58,843 nt of DNA from Peptococcaceae bacterium BRH_c8a (GCA_000961575.1 LADP01000002.1:1-58843); one strand, 5' to 3'; shown: positions 40,961-51,385, numbered from the stretch's first letter. The notes: generated by a model from the letters alone, not told the origin. Numbers and translations are program-made.

Positions 40961-43318
40961 ATGAACCAGCGGGTGGCCCAGCTTAGGCAGCAAAGCCTGG
41001 ATACCGTGCCGCGCATTACTACCGAGCGGGCGGAACTGATGACGGAATTTTATCGCAACGCCGGCGCGCATGCGGTTCCGGTGCTGCGGGCGTTGGCTTT
41101 TCAGCATCTGATGGAGAACAAAGCCATCTATATCGGATCGGGGGAGCTAATTGTTGGGGAAAGGGGGCCCGAACCAAAGGCCTCGCCCACGTACCCCGAA
41201 TTGTGCTGTCACTCTCTGCAGGATTTGGCTATTCTTGATGCCAGGGAGAAGATCCCATTTGCCGTTGACGAAGCGGCCCGACGGGTCTATCGTGAGCAGA
41301 TTATTCCTTTCTGGCAGGGCCGTTCCATGCGCGACATTATTTTCAGCCAGATGGATGACCGGTGGCTGGCGGCCTACCACGCCGGGATATTCACCGAGTT
41401 TATGGAGCAGCGGGCGCCGGGGCACACCGTGCTGGACGACAAGATTTACCGCCGGGGGATGCTGGACTTAATCGCCGATATTGACGCCTCGCTGGCCGGC
41501 CTGGATTATCTACATGACCCCGCAGCTTACGACAAGCGGGAGGAACTGCGGGCGATGCGTATTTGCGCCCGGGCCATCATTACCTTTGCCGGGCGCCACG
41601 CTGACCTGGCCCTTAAAATGGCGCAAGCTGAGCCCGACCCGGTGCGGAAAGAGGAATTGGAACAGATTGCGGCGGTTTGCTCCCGGGTGCCCGCCCACGC
41701 GCCGGCTACATTTTGGGAAGCGTTGCAGTACTACTGGTTTGTACACCTGGGGGTAATTACCGAGCTGAACACCTGGGATGCCTTTAACCCCGGGCGGCTG
41801 GATCAGCATTTGGATCCCTTTTATCGGCGGGAAACCGCAGCGGGCAGCCTGACCAGGGAACAGGCTCGGGAACTGCTGCAGTGTTTTTGGATTAAGTTTA
41901 ACAATCAGCCCGCTCCACCTAAAGTGGGGGTTACGGCCGAGGAAAGCGGCACTTACACCGACTTCGCCAACATCAACAGCGGCGGACTGCGAGCCGACGG
42001 TTCCGACGGGGTCAATGAGGTCACTTACCTGGTGCTGGATGTCATTGACGAGATGCGTTTGCTGCAGCCCAGTTCCAATATCCAGCTTAGTAAAAAGAAC
42101 CCCGACCGGTTCCTGAAACGGGCGCTGCGCATTGTGCGCCAGGGTTGGGGCCAGCCCTCGATATTCAACGCAGACACTATTGTGCAGGAATTGGTGCGCC
42201 AGGGTAAAACCGTGGCCGATGCCCGCTGCGGCGGGGCCAGCGGCTGCGTGGAAGCCGGTGCCTTCGGTAAGGAAAGTTATATCCTGACCGGGTACTTGAA
42301 CCTGGTTAAAATCCTGGAGATTACCCTGCACAACGGCATTGACCCGCGTACCGGAGAAAGGCTGGGGATTGAAACCGGTGACCCGCGCGGTTTTATTTCC
42401 TTTGCGGATTTACTGACCGCGTTTAAAAAACAGCTGCAGTACTTTGTAGATATTAAAGTGCAGGGCAATAACATTATTGAGCGGCTGTACGCCACCCGCA
42501 TGCCGGCGCCATTCCTATCCCTGCTCATTGATGACTGCATCGCCCGGGGCATTGATTACAACGCCGGGGGGGCCAGGTACGATATCACTTACATCCAGGG
42601 CGTGGGGCTGGGCAGCCTCACCGACTGCATGTCGGCCATCAGGCACCACGTATTCGACCAGCAGAGCTTGGCTATGGATGAGCTGCTGGTCGTCCTGGAA
42701 CTGAATTTTAACGGTTCCGAAAAGGTGCGCCAATTGCTGCTGAACAAAACCCCCCGGTACGGCAACGACGACGATTTCGCCGACGGGATCATGCAGCAAT
42801 TATTTGACGTTTACTATGATGCCGTTAACGGCAGGCCCAACACCCGGGGCGGGGTGTACCGGATTAACCTGCTGCCCACCACCTGCCACGTGTATTTCGG
42901 CGCGGTAACCGGGGCCACCCCGGACGGCCGCCAAGCCGGGCAGCCCCTGTCCGAGGGTATTTCCCCGGTGCAGGGAGCGGATCGCCGGGGCCCCACCGCG
43001 GTAATCCGCTCGGCGGCCAAGATGGATCACGTGCGCACCGGGGGCACCCTGTTGAATCAGAAGTTTACGCCCCAGGTGCTGGAGGGCGAAGATGGCATCA
43101 ACAAACTGGCCCACCTGGTGCGCTCCTACTTTAAACTGGACGGTCACCATATTCAGTTCAACGTGGTCAGCGCCCAAACCCTGCGCGCCGCCCAGACCGA
43201 ACCCGAGCAATACCGGGACTTAATTGTTCGGGTAGCGGGCTACAGCGATTACTTCTGCGACCTGAGCCGGGCACTGCAGGATGAAATTATCGGCCGTACC
43301 GAGCATCATACTTTTTAG
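40961..43318 (+). CDS. Glycyl-radical enzyme of the CxE eliminase type, substrate unknown
   Basis: 785 residues from ATG 40961 with GGGAGG upstream. Active-site Cys429 lies in [10 protein letters not shown]; the CVE pattern marks dehydratases and lyases (glycerol, choline, hydroxyproline, isethionate types) rather than pyruvate formate-lyase. The radical Gly is residue 760 in [13 protein letters not shown], near the C-terminus. Overall it looks closest to the hydroxyproline-dehydratase/isethionate-lyase branch, but I cannot place it. No microcompartment genes. The downstream sigma-54 activator starts 31 bases later. Confidence 0.88.
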   Translation: MNQRVAQLRQQSLDTVPRITTERAELMTEFYRNAGAHAVPVLRALAFQHLMENKAIYIGSGELIVGERGPEPKASPTYPELCCHSLQDLAILDAREKIPFAVDEAARRVYREQIIPFWQGRSMRDIIFSQMDDRWLAAYHAGIFTEFMEQRAPGHTVLDDKIYRRGMLDLIADIDASLAGLDYLHDPAAYDKREELRAMRICARAIITFAGRHADLALKMAQAEPDPVRKEELEQIAAVCSRVPAHAPATFWEALQYYWFVHLGVITELNTWDAFNPGRLDQHLDPFYRRETAAGSLTREQARELLQCFWIKFNNQPAPPKVGVTAEESGTYTDFANINSGGLRADGSDGVNEVTYLVLDVIDEMRLLQPSSNIQLSKKNPDRFLKRALRIVRQGWGQPSIFNADTIVQELVRQGKTVADARCGGASGCVEAGAFGKESYILTGYLNLVKILEITLHNGIDPRTGERLGIETGDPRGFISFADLLTAFKKQLQYFVDIKVQGNNIIERLYATRMPAPFLSLLIDDCIARGIDYNAGGARYDITYIQGVGLGSLTDCMSAIRHHVFDQQSLAMDELLVVLELNFNGSEKVRQLLLNKTPRYGNDDDFADGIMQQLFDVYYDAVNGRPNTRGGVYRINLLPTTCHVYFGAVTGATPDGRQAGQPLSEGISPVQGADRRGPTAVIRSAAKMDHVRTGGTLLNQKFTPQVLEGEDGINKLAHLVRSYFKLDGHHIQFNVVSAQTLRAAQTEPEQYRDLIVRVAGYSDYFCDLSRALQDEIIGRTEHHTF

Positions 43319-43349
43319 GGCGGGGGGCATTCTCCCGCAGGGTGAAAAC

Positions 43350-45437
43350 ATGTTAATGAAGGACTTCATGACCCAGGACGTGCCAGTCATTAGTCCCGGG
43401 GACACTATTAGAAGAGCGATTGGTATTTTCCGGCGCACCCGCCTGGATGGCTTACCGGCCGTCGACGCGGCGGGGCAACTATTGGGTCTGCTAACCAGGG
43501 TCAACCTTTTTGACGCGCTGCTGGCAGGCTCGGGCCTGGAAGAACCGGTGGACGATTATTTGACCCGCCGGGTGGTTACAGTGGGTCTGGACGCCCCCTA
43601 CCCCGACGTCGTTGAAGTGGTCAAAACAAGTCCGGTGGGTATGGGCGTGGTGGTCGACGATTCCGGCGGAGTCCAAGGCGTATTCACCAAAGTGGATATG
43701 ATTATGGCCTTGTTCAAAGATGCGGACCTATTAAACGCCCGCCTGCGCGCCATTTACCAGGCCATGCACAACGGCCTGGTCTCGGTGGACGGTGCGGGGC
43801 ACGTGATCATGCTGAACCCGGCGGCTGAAGCGCTGCTGGGCGTTTGTGAACAGGATGTGCTGGGTCGGCATGTGGAGCAGGCCTTTCCGGGTTTGAACCT
43901 AGCTATGGTGATGGAAACCGGACAAGAAAAGGTGGGTAAAAAATGGGAGTATGGTGGCCGGGCACTGCTGGTTAACTGTACACCGGTATTGGACGGGGGC
44001 CGAACCGCCGGGGCGATGGCCATATTCCAGGACTTTACTGAACTGGAACAGGTCGCCGCGGAACTGGAAAGCGTGCGCACCTTGCAGCACACCCTGCAGA
44101 CAGTATTGGATATCGCTTACGATGGTATAGTGGTGGTTAACAGGGAAGGCAGCATCACATTCATTAATCAGGCCCTGGCTGATTTTTTTGGCCTGGATCC
44201 GGAAAAAGCCGTGGGCCGGCAGGTAACCGAGGTGCTGGAAAACAGCCGCCTGCACGTAGTGGCCCGCACCGGTATTCCCGAGACCAGCCAACTGCAGCAG
44301 GTGGGTGGTGCTTACTACGTGGTGTCCCGTCTGCCGATCGTAGAAAAGGGACGCGTGGTGGGTGCGGTGGGCAAAATGACCTTCCGCAACCTGGAAGAGA
44401 TTAAAGAATTGGCCCGCCGCTTGGACAGCCTGGAGAGCAAGCTGAATTACTACCGGGAAGAATTAAAAAAAGCGGGTACCAGCGGCTACTATACTTTTGA
44501 GAGTATTATTTCGGTCAGTCCGGTCATGGTGCAGCTCAAGGGTGAAGCCATGCAGGCGGCCCGGGGTTTGTCTACGGTTTTAATCCGGGGGGAGAGCGGC
44601 ACCGGCAAGGAACTGTTTGCCCAGGCCATCCACATGGCCAGTCCGCGGCATGGCGGTCCATTTATTAAAATCAACTGCGCGGCCATTCCGGATCAGTTGC
44701 TGGAGTCCGAATTCTTTGGTTATGCCTCCGGCGCCTTTACCGGCGCCAGGAAGGGGGGTAAGCCCGGTCGGTTTGAACTGGCTAACGGTGGCACCATTTT
44801 CTTGGATGAAATCGGGGACATGAGCCCGGGGCTGCAGGCCAAACTGCTGCGGGTGCTCCAGGATCGGGAATTCGATCGGGTCGGCGGCACCAAACCGGTT
44901 AGGGTAGATATCCGGGTATTGGCGGCCACCAACCGAAATCTCGAGGAGATGGTGGCCGATGGTGTGTTTCGTGCGGATCTGTATTACAGGCTGAACGTGA
45001 TTACGCTGAACATCCCGCCGCTGCGGGAGCGGCCCGAGGATGTGCTGCCGCTGGTACATAGTTTCCTTGGTAAGTACAACTCCTTTTTGGGCACCGGTTT
45101 TACCGGTGCCGACCCGGGCGCCGTTGAGATAATGAAGCATTATCACTGGCCCGGTAATGTAAGGGAACTGGAAAACGTGGTGGAGAGGGCGGTTAATTTC
45201 GCTACCGGGGAAACCATTAAAGTACAGGACATGCCCCCATACCTACGGCGTGGTAAACAAAGTTCCGCCGAGCCAATTAAAACGGTCAGCACGTTGCGGG
45301 ATCGGCTGAGTGAAGCCGAACGGGAAATAATTCTGTCGGCTCTGCAGGTAACCCAGGGTAACAAAACCAGAGCGGCACGCATGCTGGGCATGAGCCGCTC
45401 CAGGCTATATGAAAAGCTTAAAAAACTGGGGTTGTAG
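43350..45437 (+). CDS. CBS-PAS sigma-54 transcriptional activator
   Basis: 695 residues from ATG 43350 (CAGGG upstream). Two CBS domains ([15 protein letters not shown] and [15 protein letters not shown]) are followed by two PAS domains ([40 protein letters not shown]), then AAA+ with GESGTGKE and GAFTGA, and a Fis-type HTH. No receiver domain, so it senses a small ligand itself, like activators of catabolic loci. Probable targets: the glycyl-radical genes and the acyl-CoA ligase promoter at 51386. Confidence 0.93.
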   Translation: MLMKDFMTQDVPVISPGDTIRRAIGIFRRTRLDGLPAVDAAGQLLGLLTRVNLFDALLAGSGLEEPVDDYLTRRVVTVGLDAPYPDVVEVVKTSPVGMGVVVDDSGGVQGVFTKVDMIMALFKDADLLNARLRAIYQAMHNGLVSVDGAGHVIMLNPAAEALLGVCEQDVLGRHVEQAFPGLNLAMVMETGQEKVGKKWEYGGRALLVNCTPVLDGGRTAGAMAIFQDFTELEQVAAELESVRTLQHTLQTVLDIAYDGIVVVNREGSITFINQALADFFGLDPEKAVGRQVTEVLENSRLHVVARTGIPETSQLQQVGGAYYVVSRLPIVEKGRVVGAVGKMTFRNLEEIKELARRLDSLESKLNYYREELKKAGTSGYYTFESIISVSPVMVQLKGEAMQAARGLSTVLIRGESGTGKELFAQAIHMASPRHGGPFIKINCAAIPDQLLESEFFGYASGAFTGARKGGKPGRFELANGGTIFLDEIGDMSPGLQAKLLRVLQDREFDRVGGTKPVRVDIRVLAATNRNLEEMVADGVFRADLYYRLNVITLNIPPLRERPEDVLPLVHSFLGKYNSFLGTGFTGADPGAVEIMKHYHWPGNVRELENVVERAVNFATGETIKVQDMPPYLRRGKQSSAEPIKTVSTLRDRLSEAEREIILSALQVTQGNKTRAARMLGMSRSRLYEKLKKLGL

Positions 45438-45453
45438 CAGGTGCTACAACCCC
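45428..45453. terminator. Shared hairpin over two convergent gene ends
   Basis: GGGGTTGTAGCA and TGCTACAACCCC are perfect inverted arms of 12 bases with two bases between. They cover the last codons of both the activator and the acyl-CoA dehydrogenase genes. No long T-run follows, so its termination strength is unclear. Confidence 0.6.
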
Positions 45454-46586
45454 ATCTCTTTAGCGATGATGGACTTCATCACTTCCGTGGTGCCGGCAAA
45501 GATATTAAATATGCGCACGTCCCGGTAGTCCCGGCAGATGGGATATTCCTCGGAATAGCCGTACCCGCCGTGCAACTGCAGACAGTGGTAGGCCACCCGG
45601 TTGGCCATTTCGGTAATCCACCATTTGGCCATGGAAACTTCCCGCACCACCCGCCGGCCCGTCAGGTGTTTTTCCAGTAACCCGTCCAGGAAAACCCGGC
45701 CTAATTCCACTTCGGTAGCCATTTCCACCAGCTTAAAAGTGTTATGCTGAAAGGCCGATACCGGTTGGCCGAAGACACTGCGCCCGCGGCAGTAATCCAC
45801 AGTGTACCCGATCATACGCTCGGCCAGCCCCTGGCCCATAATGGCGCAGACCAGGCGCTCCTGCTGGAGCTTTTCCATCAGGCAGGCAAAGCCCCTGTTC
45901 TCTTGCCCTAGCAGGTTCTCCGCCGGTACCCGGCAATCCTCAAAGACCAGTTCCGCCGTATCCTGACTGCGCAGACCCATTTTATCCAGTTGGCTGCCCC
46001 GGGCAAATCCCGGGGTGCCCCGCTCCACCACCAGCAGGCTGATGCCTTTGTGGGGCGGTTCGGCTCGGGGGTCTGTTTTACACGCTACCACCACTAAGTC
46101 GGCATGGAGACCACAGGAAATAAACGTCTTGGTACCGTTTAGCACGTAATAGTCCCCGTCCCTGGCGGCAGTGGTGCGGATGGCCGATAAATCCGAGCCG
46201 GTGTCGGGTTCGGTCATGGCAACCGCGGCGATAATCTGTCCCGAAGCGCAGCCCGGCAGCCATTTATGTTTTTGTTCCGGCGTGCCGTAGGTGGCGATGT
46301 ACGGCACCACGATATCGCTATGCAGTGGAAACAGGAGGTGCGTGCCCGCCCGGGCCAGTTCATCGGTGATAATGGCCGAATACTCAAATCCCGCCCCGGC
46401 ACCACCGTATTCCTCGGCCAGCCAAGGGCACAAAAAACCATTGTCACCGGCCTTGGCCCAAACTTCCCGGGGCACCAGGCCTTCCTTTTCCCACTGTTCA
46501 TAGGATGGTATTATTTCCGACTGCAGAAATTTTCTAAAAGCAGTCCGAAAAATTTGGTAATCACCCGTGCTTAAATCCAGGCCCAT
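45444..46586 (-). CDS. Acyl-CoA dehydrogenase
   Basis: 380 residues of the standard FAD family: AMTEPDTGSDLSAIRTTA, NGTKTFISCG, the 'HGGYGYSEEYPICRDYRDVR' end with the FAD/substrate region. The catalytic Glu is expected near NIFAGTTEVMKSI. It starts the base after the SDR stop. The pathway substrate is not defined; the local set is a beta-oxidation-like module. Confidence 0.92.
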   Translation of the reverse strand: MGLDLSTGDYQIFRTAFRKFLQSEIIPSYEQWEKEGLVPREVWAKAGDNGFLCPWLAEEYGGAGAGFEYSAIITDELARAGTHLLFPLHSDIVVPYIATYGTPEQKHKWLPGCASGQIIAAVAMTEPDTGSDLSAIRTTAARDGDYYVLNGTKTFISCGLHADLVVVACKTDPRAEPPHKGISLLVVERGTPGFARGSQLDKMGLRSQDTAELVFEDCRVPAENLLGQENRGFACLMEKLQQERLVCAIMGQGLAERMIGYTVDYCRGRSVFGQPVSAFQHNTFKLVEMATEVELGRVFLDGLLEKHLTGRRVVREVSMAKWWITEMANRVAYHCLQLHGGYGYSEEYPICRDYRDVRIFNIFAGTTEVMKSIIAKEMGL

Positions 46587-47414
46587 TTACAGTCCTCCCG
46601 TTACCCGCAGCACTTCGCCGGTGATGTAATCCGCCAGCGGCGAGGCCATCAGCAGGATGGCGCCGGCGGCTTCTTCTGGTGCCGCCGCCCTTTTCAGGGG
46701 GATCATAGCCTTGAACAGTTGCCGCATGTTTTCTGGAATGCCGATGGCGATGTCCCGGTCATCCCGCTTGATGGCATCGCCTTTTTCCTTGGCCTGGGTC
46801 AAACGGGTTTCGACAAAACCAAAGGCCACCGTGTTGACACAGACATTGAAAACGCCCCATTCTTTAGCCAGGGTCTTGGTCAGGCCCACCACCGCGGCTT
46901 TGGCGCTGGAGTAGTTGGCCTGACCGGCGTTTCCATCCAGGCCGGCAATGGATGAGATGTTGATAATCTTGCGGCTGCTCATTTGACCGGTGGCCTCTTT
47001 TTCCTTTTTGGCGGCGTCCCTGATATAGGGGGAGGCGGCCCGGATGATGCGAAAAGGGGAGGTCAGGTGTACCTTTAGCATGGCCTCCCACTGTTCATCC
47101 GTCATTTTGTGAATTACTCCGTCCCAGGTGTAACCGGCGTTGTTGACGATCACATCGATGCTGGGCCCAAAAGAATCCACGGCGGTTTGTATTAATTTAT
47201 CCGCGAAGTCGTCTGCCGTAACGTCACCTACGCAGGCCACTGCCTGCCCGCCTGTATTGGTGATCTCTTCCACCACTGCGGCGGCCGGCGCTTCGTCAAG
47301 GTCGCTGACTACTACCCGGGCTCCTTCTCCGGCAAAGAGCAGGGCGGTGGCCCGGCCGATGCCGCGCCCGGCGCCGGTGATGATGCAGTTTTTATCTTTT
47401 AGTAATGGGTTCAT
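46587..47414 (-). CDS. Short-chain dehydrogenase (3-hydroxyacyl/FabG type)
   Basis: 275 residues from ATG 47414 (GGAGG upstream). TGAGRGIG cofactor motif, NNAG, catalytic Ser in INISSIAG, and YSSAK. Ends DYITGEVLRVTGG. Probably a 3-hydroxyacyl-CoA dehydrogenase in this module. A longer insert around residues 135-150 (KKEKEATGQMSSRK) is unusual for FabG and resembles actinobacterial/Peptococcaceae homologues. Confidence 0.9.
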   Translation of the reverse strand: MNPLLKDKNCIITGAGRGIGRATALLFAGEGARVVVSDLDEAPAAAVVEEITNTGGQAVACVGDVTADDFADKLIQTAVDSFGPSIDVIVNNAGYTWDGVIHKMTDEQWEAMLKVHLTSPFRIIRAASPYIRDAAKKEKEATGQMSSRKIINISSIAGLDGNAGQANYSSAKAAVVGLTKTLAKEWGVFNVCVNTVAFGFVETRLTQAKEKGDAIKRDDRDIAIGIPENMRQLFKAMIPLKRAAAPEEAAGAILLMASPLADYITGEVLRVTGGL

Positions 47415-47448
47415 GTATATGCCTCCTTGAGTAGTGTTTGGCAATCAG

Positions 47449-47889
47449 TTAAAGACCAGCCCCCTGGAGCGGCAGGGTTGCTTCGAAGGTGCCTTTGAGT
47501 TTGATGCTGCCTTGCTGATCCGCGGCGGTCATCTCCCCTACTACCACGCCGGTGCCGTTCTCCAGGCGGGTTTCGGTAATTCTGCCGCTGACCGTGATCT
47601 GGTCGCCCAACCTGGTAATGTCTACAAAGCGCACCGCAAACCGTCTGAGGCAGCGGTTTGGTACCCATTGGGTGACGGCCTGACCGGCAAAGGCCATAAT
47701 CAGCATGCCGTGGGCGATAACCCCGCCGGTGCCGGCCAGGTGCCCAATTTCATCGGCATAATGGAGGGGGTTGAAGTCGCCGGAGGCCCCGGCGTACCTG
47801 ACTAGCTGGGCCCTGTCAATAGGCGGTTTGGACAGCGGTGGCAGGGTGTCCGCCTGCGCCAAGTCCGCAAATAAAATCTCCTTGGCCAT
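47449..47889 (-). CDS. MaoC-like hydratase subunit
   Basis: 146 residues from ATG 47889 with GAGGTGG upstream. MaoC signature: the catalytic Asp/His motif in YAGASGDFNPLHYADEIG, and GGVIAHGMLIMAFAGQAV. Partner of the next upstream gene; the two probably form one heteromeric enoyl-CoA hydratase. Gap 13 bases. Confidence 0.9.
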   Translation of the reverse strand: MAKEILFADLAQADTLPPLSKPPIDRAQLVRYAGASGDFNPLHYADEIGHLAGTGGVIAHGMLIMAFAGQAVTQWVPNRCLRRFAVRFVDITRLGDQITVSGRITETRLENGTGVVVGEMTAADQQGSIKLKGTFEATLPLQGAGL

Positions 47890-47902
47890 GTTTCCACCTC
47901 CT

Positions 47903-48343
47903 CTATTTCCTTTCGATGATGTTACACCTGGAGACCAGCACGGTCTTACCGGCCTGGTCGCGGTATTCGGTTTCCAAACAGAATAAGTACATTTTGCCCT
48001 TGTCAATGTAATTTTTTAGCCGGCACACAGCCTCCAGTTGATCACCCGGGCAAATGTCGTCATAATACCGGTACTCCTGTTCGCCGTGCAGAACCTTAAG
48101 CGGGTTCAACTGTAGTTTTTTACACAGGGCGGTAAAATCATGGCCGCCCCACAGGTCGATGCAGATACCGAAGGTGGGCGGCGCTATAACATCCCGGTAA
48201 CCTTGTTCCCGCGCGTAGTCGGGATTGGTGTACAGGGGGTTGTCGTCACCTATGGCCAGGGCCATTTCTCTGATTTTACCCCGTTCCACGGTAAAGGTGT
48301 AATGAGCCAGTTCCGTGTTCACCAGTTCATTGCGGTTAGTCAT
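47903..48343 (-). CDS. MaoC/FAS1-type hot-dog dehydratase subunit
   Basis: 146 residues with the N-terminal-type hot-dog fold: FTVERGKIREMALAIGDDNP, LYTNPDYAREQGYRDVIAPP, and EQEYRYYDDICPGDQL. Lacks the active-site Asp-His motif of its partner in the usual place, which fits the structural half of a two-gene MaoC hydratase. GGAGGTG precedes ATG. Confidence 0.85.
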   Translation of the reverse strand: MTNRNELVNTELAHYTFTVERGKIREMALAIGDDNPLYTNPDYAREQGYRDVIAPPTFGICIDLWGGHDFTALCKKLQLNPLKVLHGEQEYRYYDDICPGDQLEAVCRLKNYIDKGKMYLFCLETEYRDQAGKTVLVSRCNIIERK

Positions 48344-48358
48344 GTGGCACCTCCTTGT

Positions 48359-48550
48359 TTATTCCAGGGACTCCCGGTGCAGGGGGCAGGCCGAGGCATC
48401 CGGGCAGTCACTTTCATCCAGGCAGCGCCGGTTAATCAGTTGCCAATCCACCTGGCAGGTACAGGTGCCCTCGACCAGGTAAATGTCTTCTACCTGTATC
48501 TCTCGCCCTGCCACCGGGCAATACCGGGTACCGGTTAACAGGCTTTGCAT
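48359..48550 (-). CDS. Small Cys-rich protein in the acyl-CoA operon
   Basis: 63 residues from ATG 48550 (AGGAG ten bases upstream). Seven Cys: GTRYCPVAG, EGTCTCQVDW, RRCLDESDCPDASACPLH. The pattern suggests zinc or iron-sulfur binding. It sits between the thiolase and hydratase genes with short gaps, so it belongs to the operon. No family recognised. Confidence 0.65.
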   Translation of the reverse strand: MQSLLTGTRYCPVAGREIQVEDIYLVEGTCTCQVDWQLINRRCLDESDCPDASACPLHRESLE

Positions 48551-48562
48551 CGCCTTCAACTC

Positions 48563-49738
48563 CTAGCCCGGCTCTTTGCCGACGATGCAAACCGAGCACA
48601 CCGCTTCCCAGGGAAAACCGCCCAGGTTGTGAGTCAGCCCCAGTTTGGGATTGTCGATCTGCCTGGGGCCGGCCTGCCCCCTTAGCTGTAGGTACATTTC
48701 GTAGAGCATGCGCAGACCGCTGGCCCCGATGGGGTGACCGAAGGATTTCAAACCCCCGTCGGGATTGACAGGCAGGCGGCCGTCCAGGTCGAATACGCCG
48801 TCCAGCACGTCCTGCCAGGCCCTGCCCCGGGCACTGAAACCCAGGTCTTCGTATATTACCAGTTCGGTGGGGGTAAAGCAGTCGTGCACCTCGGCCATGC
48901 TGATTTCCCGGCGCGGGTCGGTGATGCCCGCCTGGCGGTAGGCGTCTACCCCGGCGTGGTAAGTTTCCCGTATCGATGTGAAGTCATAGTCCTGGTGCAT
49001 AGCGCCGTGGCCCGGCCCGGCCACCACCGACAAGGCCTTGACGTAAATAGGGTCAGGCCTGTATTTTCCGGCGTCCTCGGCCCGGACGATGATGGCCGCC
49101 GCCGAACCGTCGGCGACGCCCGAGCAATCCATGACGCCCAGGGGCGCGGCCACAATAGGAGATTGCAGTATCTTTTCCATGGACACTTCTTTGCGGAACT
49201 GCGCCTTGGGGTTTAAGGCCCCGTTCTTGTGGTTCTTGTAAGCAATGCGGGCCAGCACCTTTTTCCCGGTTGCCGGATCCAGCCCGTACTTGCTAAAATA
49301 GGCCGGGGCCAGGAGCGAAAAGGCTGCCGGGGCGGAATAGTTCGGAGCGGTGCCGTCTCCGGGGGGCGGGGTAATCACCAGCCCGCTGTATCCCGAGTCT
49401 TTGAGTTTTTCCACCCCGATGGCCATAGCGATGTCGTAGGCGCCCGAGGCTACGGCGTAACACGCGTTTCTAAAGGCGTCGGTACCGGTGGCGCAGAAAT
49501 TTTCCACCCTGGTTACCGGTTTGTATTGAATTTTAAGCGGCTCGGACAGGCTGATGCCCGCCCAGCCCGAAGCGCACGTCCCCAACCAGTAGGCCTGGAT
49601 GTCATCCGGCGCCAGTCCGGCGTCGGCCAGCGCATCGTAGGCGGCATCAATCAGCATGTCGTTGGCACTTTTGTCCCAATGTTCGCCGAAACTGGTGCAG
49701 CCCATGCCAATGACGGCCACTTTGTCCCTAATGCTCAT
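48563..49738 (-). CDS. SCP2-type thiolase
   Basis: 391 residues. Active-site Cys in VENFCATGTDAFRNACYAV, GHPIGASGLRMLYE with the catalytic His, and a C-terminal NLGGFPWEAVCSVCIVG. This is the thiolase branch that in archaea forms a complex with HMG-CoA synthase and a DUF35 protein. Here the next gene upstream carries both of the latter as one protein. Confidence 0.9.
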   Translation of the reverse strand: MSIRDKVAVIGMGCTSFGEHWDKSANDMLIDAAYDALADAGLAPDDIQAYWLGTCASGWAGISLSEPLKIQYKPVTRVENFCATGTDAFRNACYAVASGAYDIAMAIGVEKLKDSGYSGLVITPPPGDGTAPNYSAPAAFSLLAPAYFSKYGLDPATGKKVLARIAYKNHKNGALNPKAQFRKEVSMEKILQSPIVAAPLGVMDCSGVADGSAAAIIVRAEDAGKYRPDPIYVKALSVVAGPGHGAMHQDYDFTSIRETYHAGVDAYRQAGITDPRREISMAEVHDCFTPTELVIYEDLGFSARGRAWQDVLDGVFDLDGRLPVNPDGGLKSFGHPIGASGLRMLYEMYLQLRGQAGPRQIDNPKLGLTHNLGGFPWEAVCSVCIVGKEPG

Positions 49739-49750
49739 GTTATCCCTCCT

Positions 49751-51163
49751 TTACCTTTTAGGCCTGGCTTTCCAATAGTAGTTGTGAATGCCGCCCGCTT
49801 TAAACAGCCGGCGGAAAGTCATTTCCACTTCCATGCCGATGGTAACGGCGGCGGGGTCGCAGTCGGTCATTTCACATAACAACCGGCCACCGCCCTCAAA
49901 ATCCACCACCGCGAAAACCGTGGGCGGATCCTGGGAAACGGTCAGGTGATCGATGGTATAGGTGGCGATCCGGGCCGGCGTGTCGGCAAAACGATGCCCG
50001 GACATCTCGTCTTTGGCCCGGCAGTGTACGCACACCCGCTGAGCGGGGATCTGCGGGGTGCCGCAGCTGTTGCAACGGCTGCCGTAAAAGGCCAGATTAT
50101 TTCTGGTGTTCCGCCACATCGCCGGGGCCGACGGCCGCTCCGGGTCGGGGCGCCGGGGCGGTTCAAAATCCAACATCCCTTTCCAACGCAGGTAGGTCAG
50201 GTAGTTCATCGTATTTTTCTTTGATTGCAGATGGCCGGTAACCCCGCGGTGGGGCATGAACCGCCCGGCATTTGCGGTGGCCCGGAAAAGCAGGGCGTCC
50301 GCGCCTTCTCCAAAAGTGGCGAACAGAATGCGCTGACCTGGTTGCGCGCTTTCCAGGGCGGACGCCAGCATCAGCGGTGCGTGAGCTGCTCCGGCCAGGC
50401 CAACCTCGCCGAAGAGTCCATTTTGAATCTGGGACTGCTCAAAGCCAAGGGAACGGGCAGTACCAGCCAGGTAGCGGTGTGATGGGGCGTAAAGGACTAG
50501 CTTGTGCACATCGCCGGGTGTCAGGCGCATTTTACCGGCCAGGGAAGCTAGGGCTTTGGTGACCAGCGGACCGTACCCCCGCGATACCACGAACCGATCC
50601 TCCCATGCTCGCACGTACCGGTCATCCGCTTCCCTCCACTGGGTCAGCACATCCCCGGTCACGGTGCAGGCATCCTCTAGTTCCGCCAGCACATTGCTGC
50701 TGCCGATTACGAATGACGCGGCTGCATCGCCGAAAAGCTGCTCAAATTGCCCTTTGGCGGCTGCGGTACGGCAGTCCGCAACCGCTACCAAAACGTTGTC
50801 GGTTCCGGAATGTACTGCATCTGCCGCTGCCAGCAGGGCAGCCGAGCCCGCGCGCAGGCTGGACGTGAAGTCGACGGTACGTACCGTGTCCGGGGTGTCT
50901 AGGGCAGCGGCCACTGTGGCGGCCGAAAGTTTTTCCCGGTAGGGGGAAGTGGTGGTGGCCAGGTATACTCCTCCCAGCGAACCGGGCTGTAGGGCCGCCA
51001 GGCAGTCCCGGGCAGCTTCCACCGCCATGGTTACGCTGTCTTCGTCGTAGTTGGCTACGGCTTTTTCACCGGGGGGTACAGGTTCACCGTAAGCCTCGGC
51101 AATTTTACGCCTGTCCAGGCGGTTAAAGGGTATATAGGCGCCGAAGGCGGTTATACCCACCAT
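49751..51163 (-). CDS. HMG-CoA-synthase-like protein fused to a DUF35 zinc ribbon
   Basis: 470 residues. Residues 1-330 have the HMG-CoA synthase/ketoacyl fold (MVGITAFGAYIPFNRLDRR; VYLATTTSPYREK; LVLYAPSHRYLAG). Where family members hold the nucleophilic Cys the sequence is DFTSSLRAGSAAL (98-110), with no Cys. The C-terminal part is a DUF35 zinc ribbon (CNSCGTPQIPAQRVCVHC) plus OB fold. It likely acts as a scaffold or CoA-handling partner of the adjacent thiolase, not as a synthase. First gene of the minus-strand operon. Confidence 0.88.
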   Translation of the reverse strand: MVGITAFGAYIPFNRLDRRKIAEAYGEPVPPGEKAVANYDEDSVTMAVEAARDCLAALQPGSLGGVYLATTTSPYREKLSAATVAAALDTPDTVRTVDFTSSLRAGSAALLAAADAVHSGTDNVLVAVADCRTAAAKGQFEQLFGDAAASFVIGSSNVLAELEDACTVTGDVLTQWREADDRYVRAWEDRFVVSRGYGPLVTKALASLAGKMRLTPGDVHKLVLYAPSHRYLAGTARSLGFEQSQIQNGLFGEVGLAGAAHAPLMLASALESAQPGQRILFATFGEGADALLFRATANAGRFMPHRGVTGHLQSKKNTMNYLTYLRWKGMLDFEPPRRPDPERPSAPAMWRNTRNNLAFYGSRCNSCGTPQIPAQRVCVHCRAKDEMSGHRFADTPARIATYTIDHLTVSQDPPTVFAVVDFEGGGRLLCEMTDCDPAAVTIGMEVEMTFRRLFKAGGIHNYYWKARPKR

Positions 51164-51385
51164 GGGCTGTCAACCTCCTTGTTTTTTAAATTATTACGTC
51201 AGTTCTATTACAGAAACGCAATAAGCGTGCCATGGCAGGATGTTTGTATTGGCGCCCCGGGTAAGGTGCGGCGAGAAAAGGTTTCTAATATTGTCCGTAC
51301 CGAAAATAGTGCACTTGTCCGGAAAACAAGACAGCTGACTAGTGAATTCAGAATATTCAGCCCGGCGCCGGCAGTGTTTCCGCCC

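Noticed and set aside
41510-42331. 273-residue minus-strand open frame inside the glycyl-radical gene
   Set aside because: It lies wholly inside a gene with clear active-site motifs; GC-rich third positions open the antisense frame.
40961-43318. Glycyl-radical enzyme as a fumarate-adding benzylsuccinate/alkylsuccinate synthase
   Set aside because: The active site is CVE, as in eliminases, and no small accessory subunits are present; the adjacent acyl-CoA genes alone do not support that pathway.
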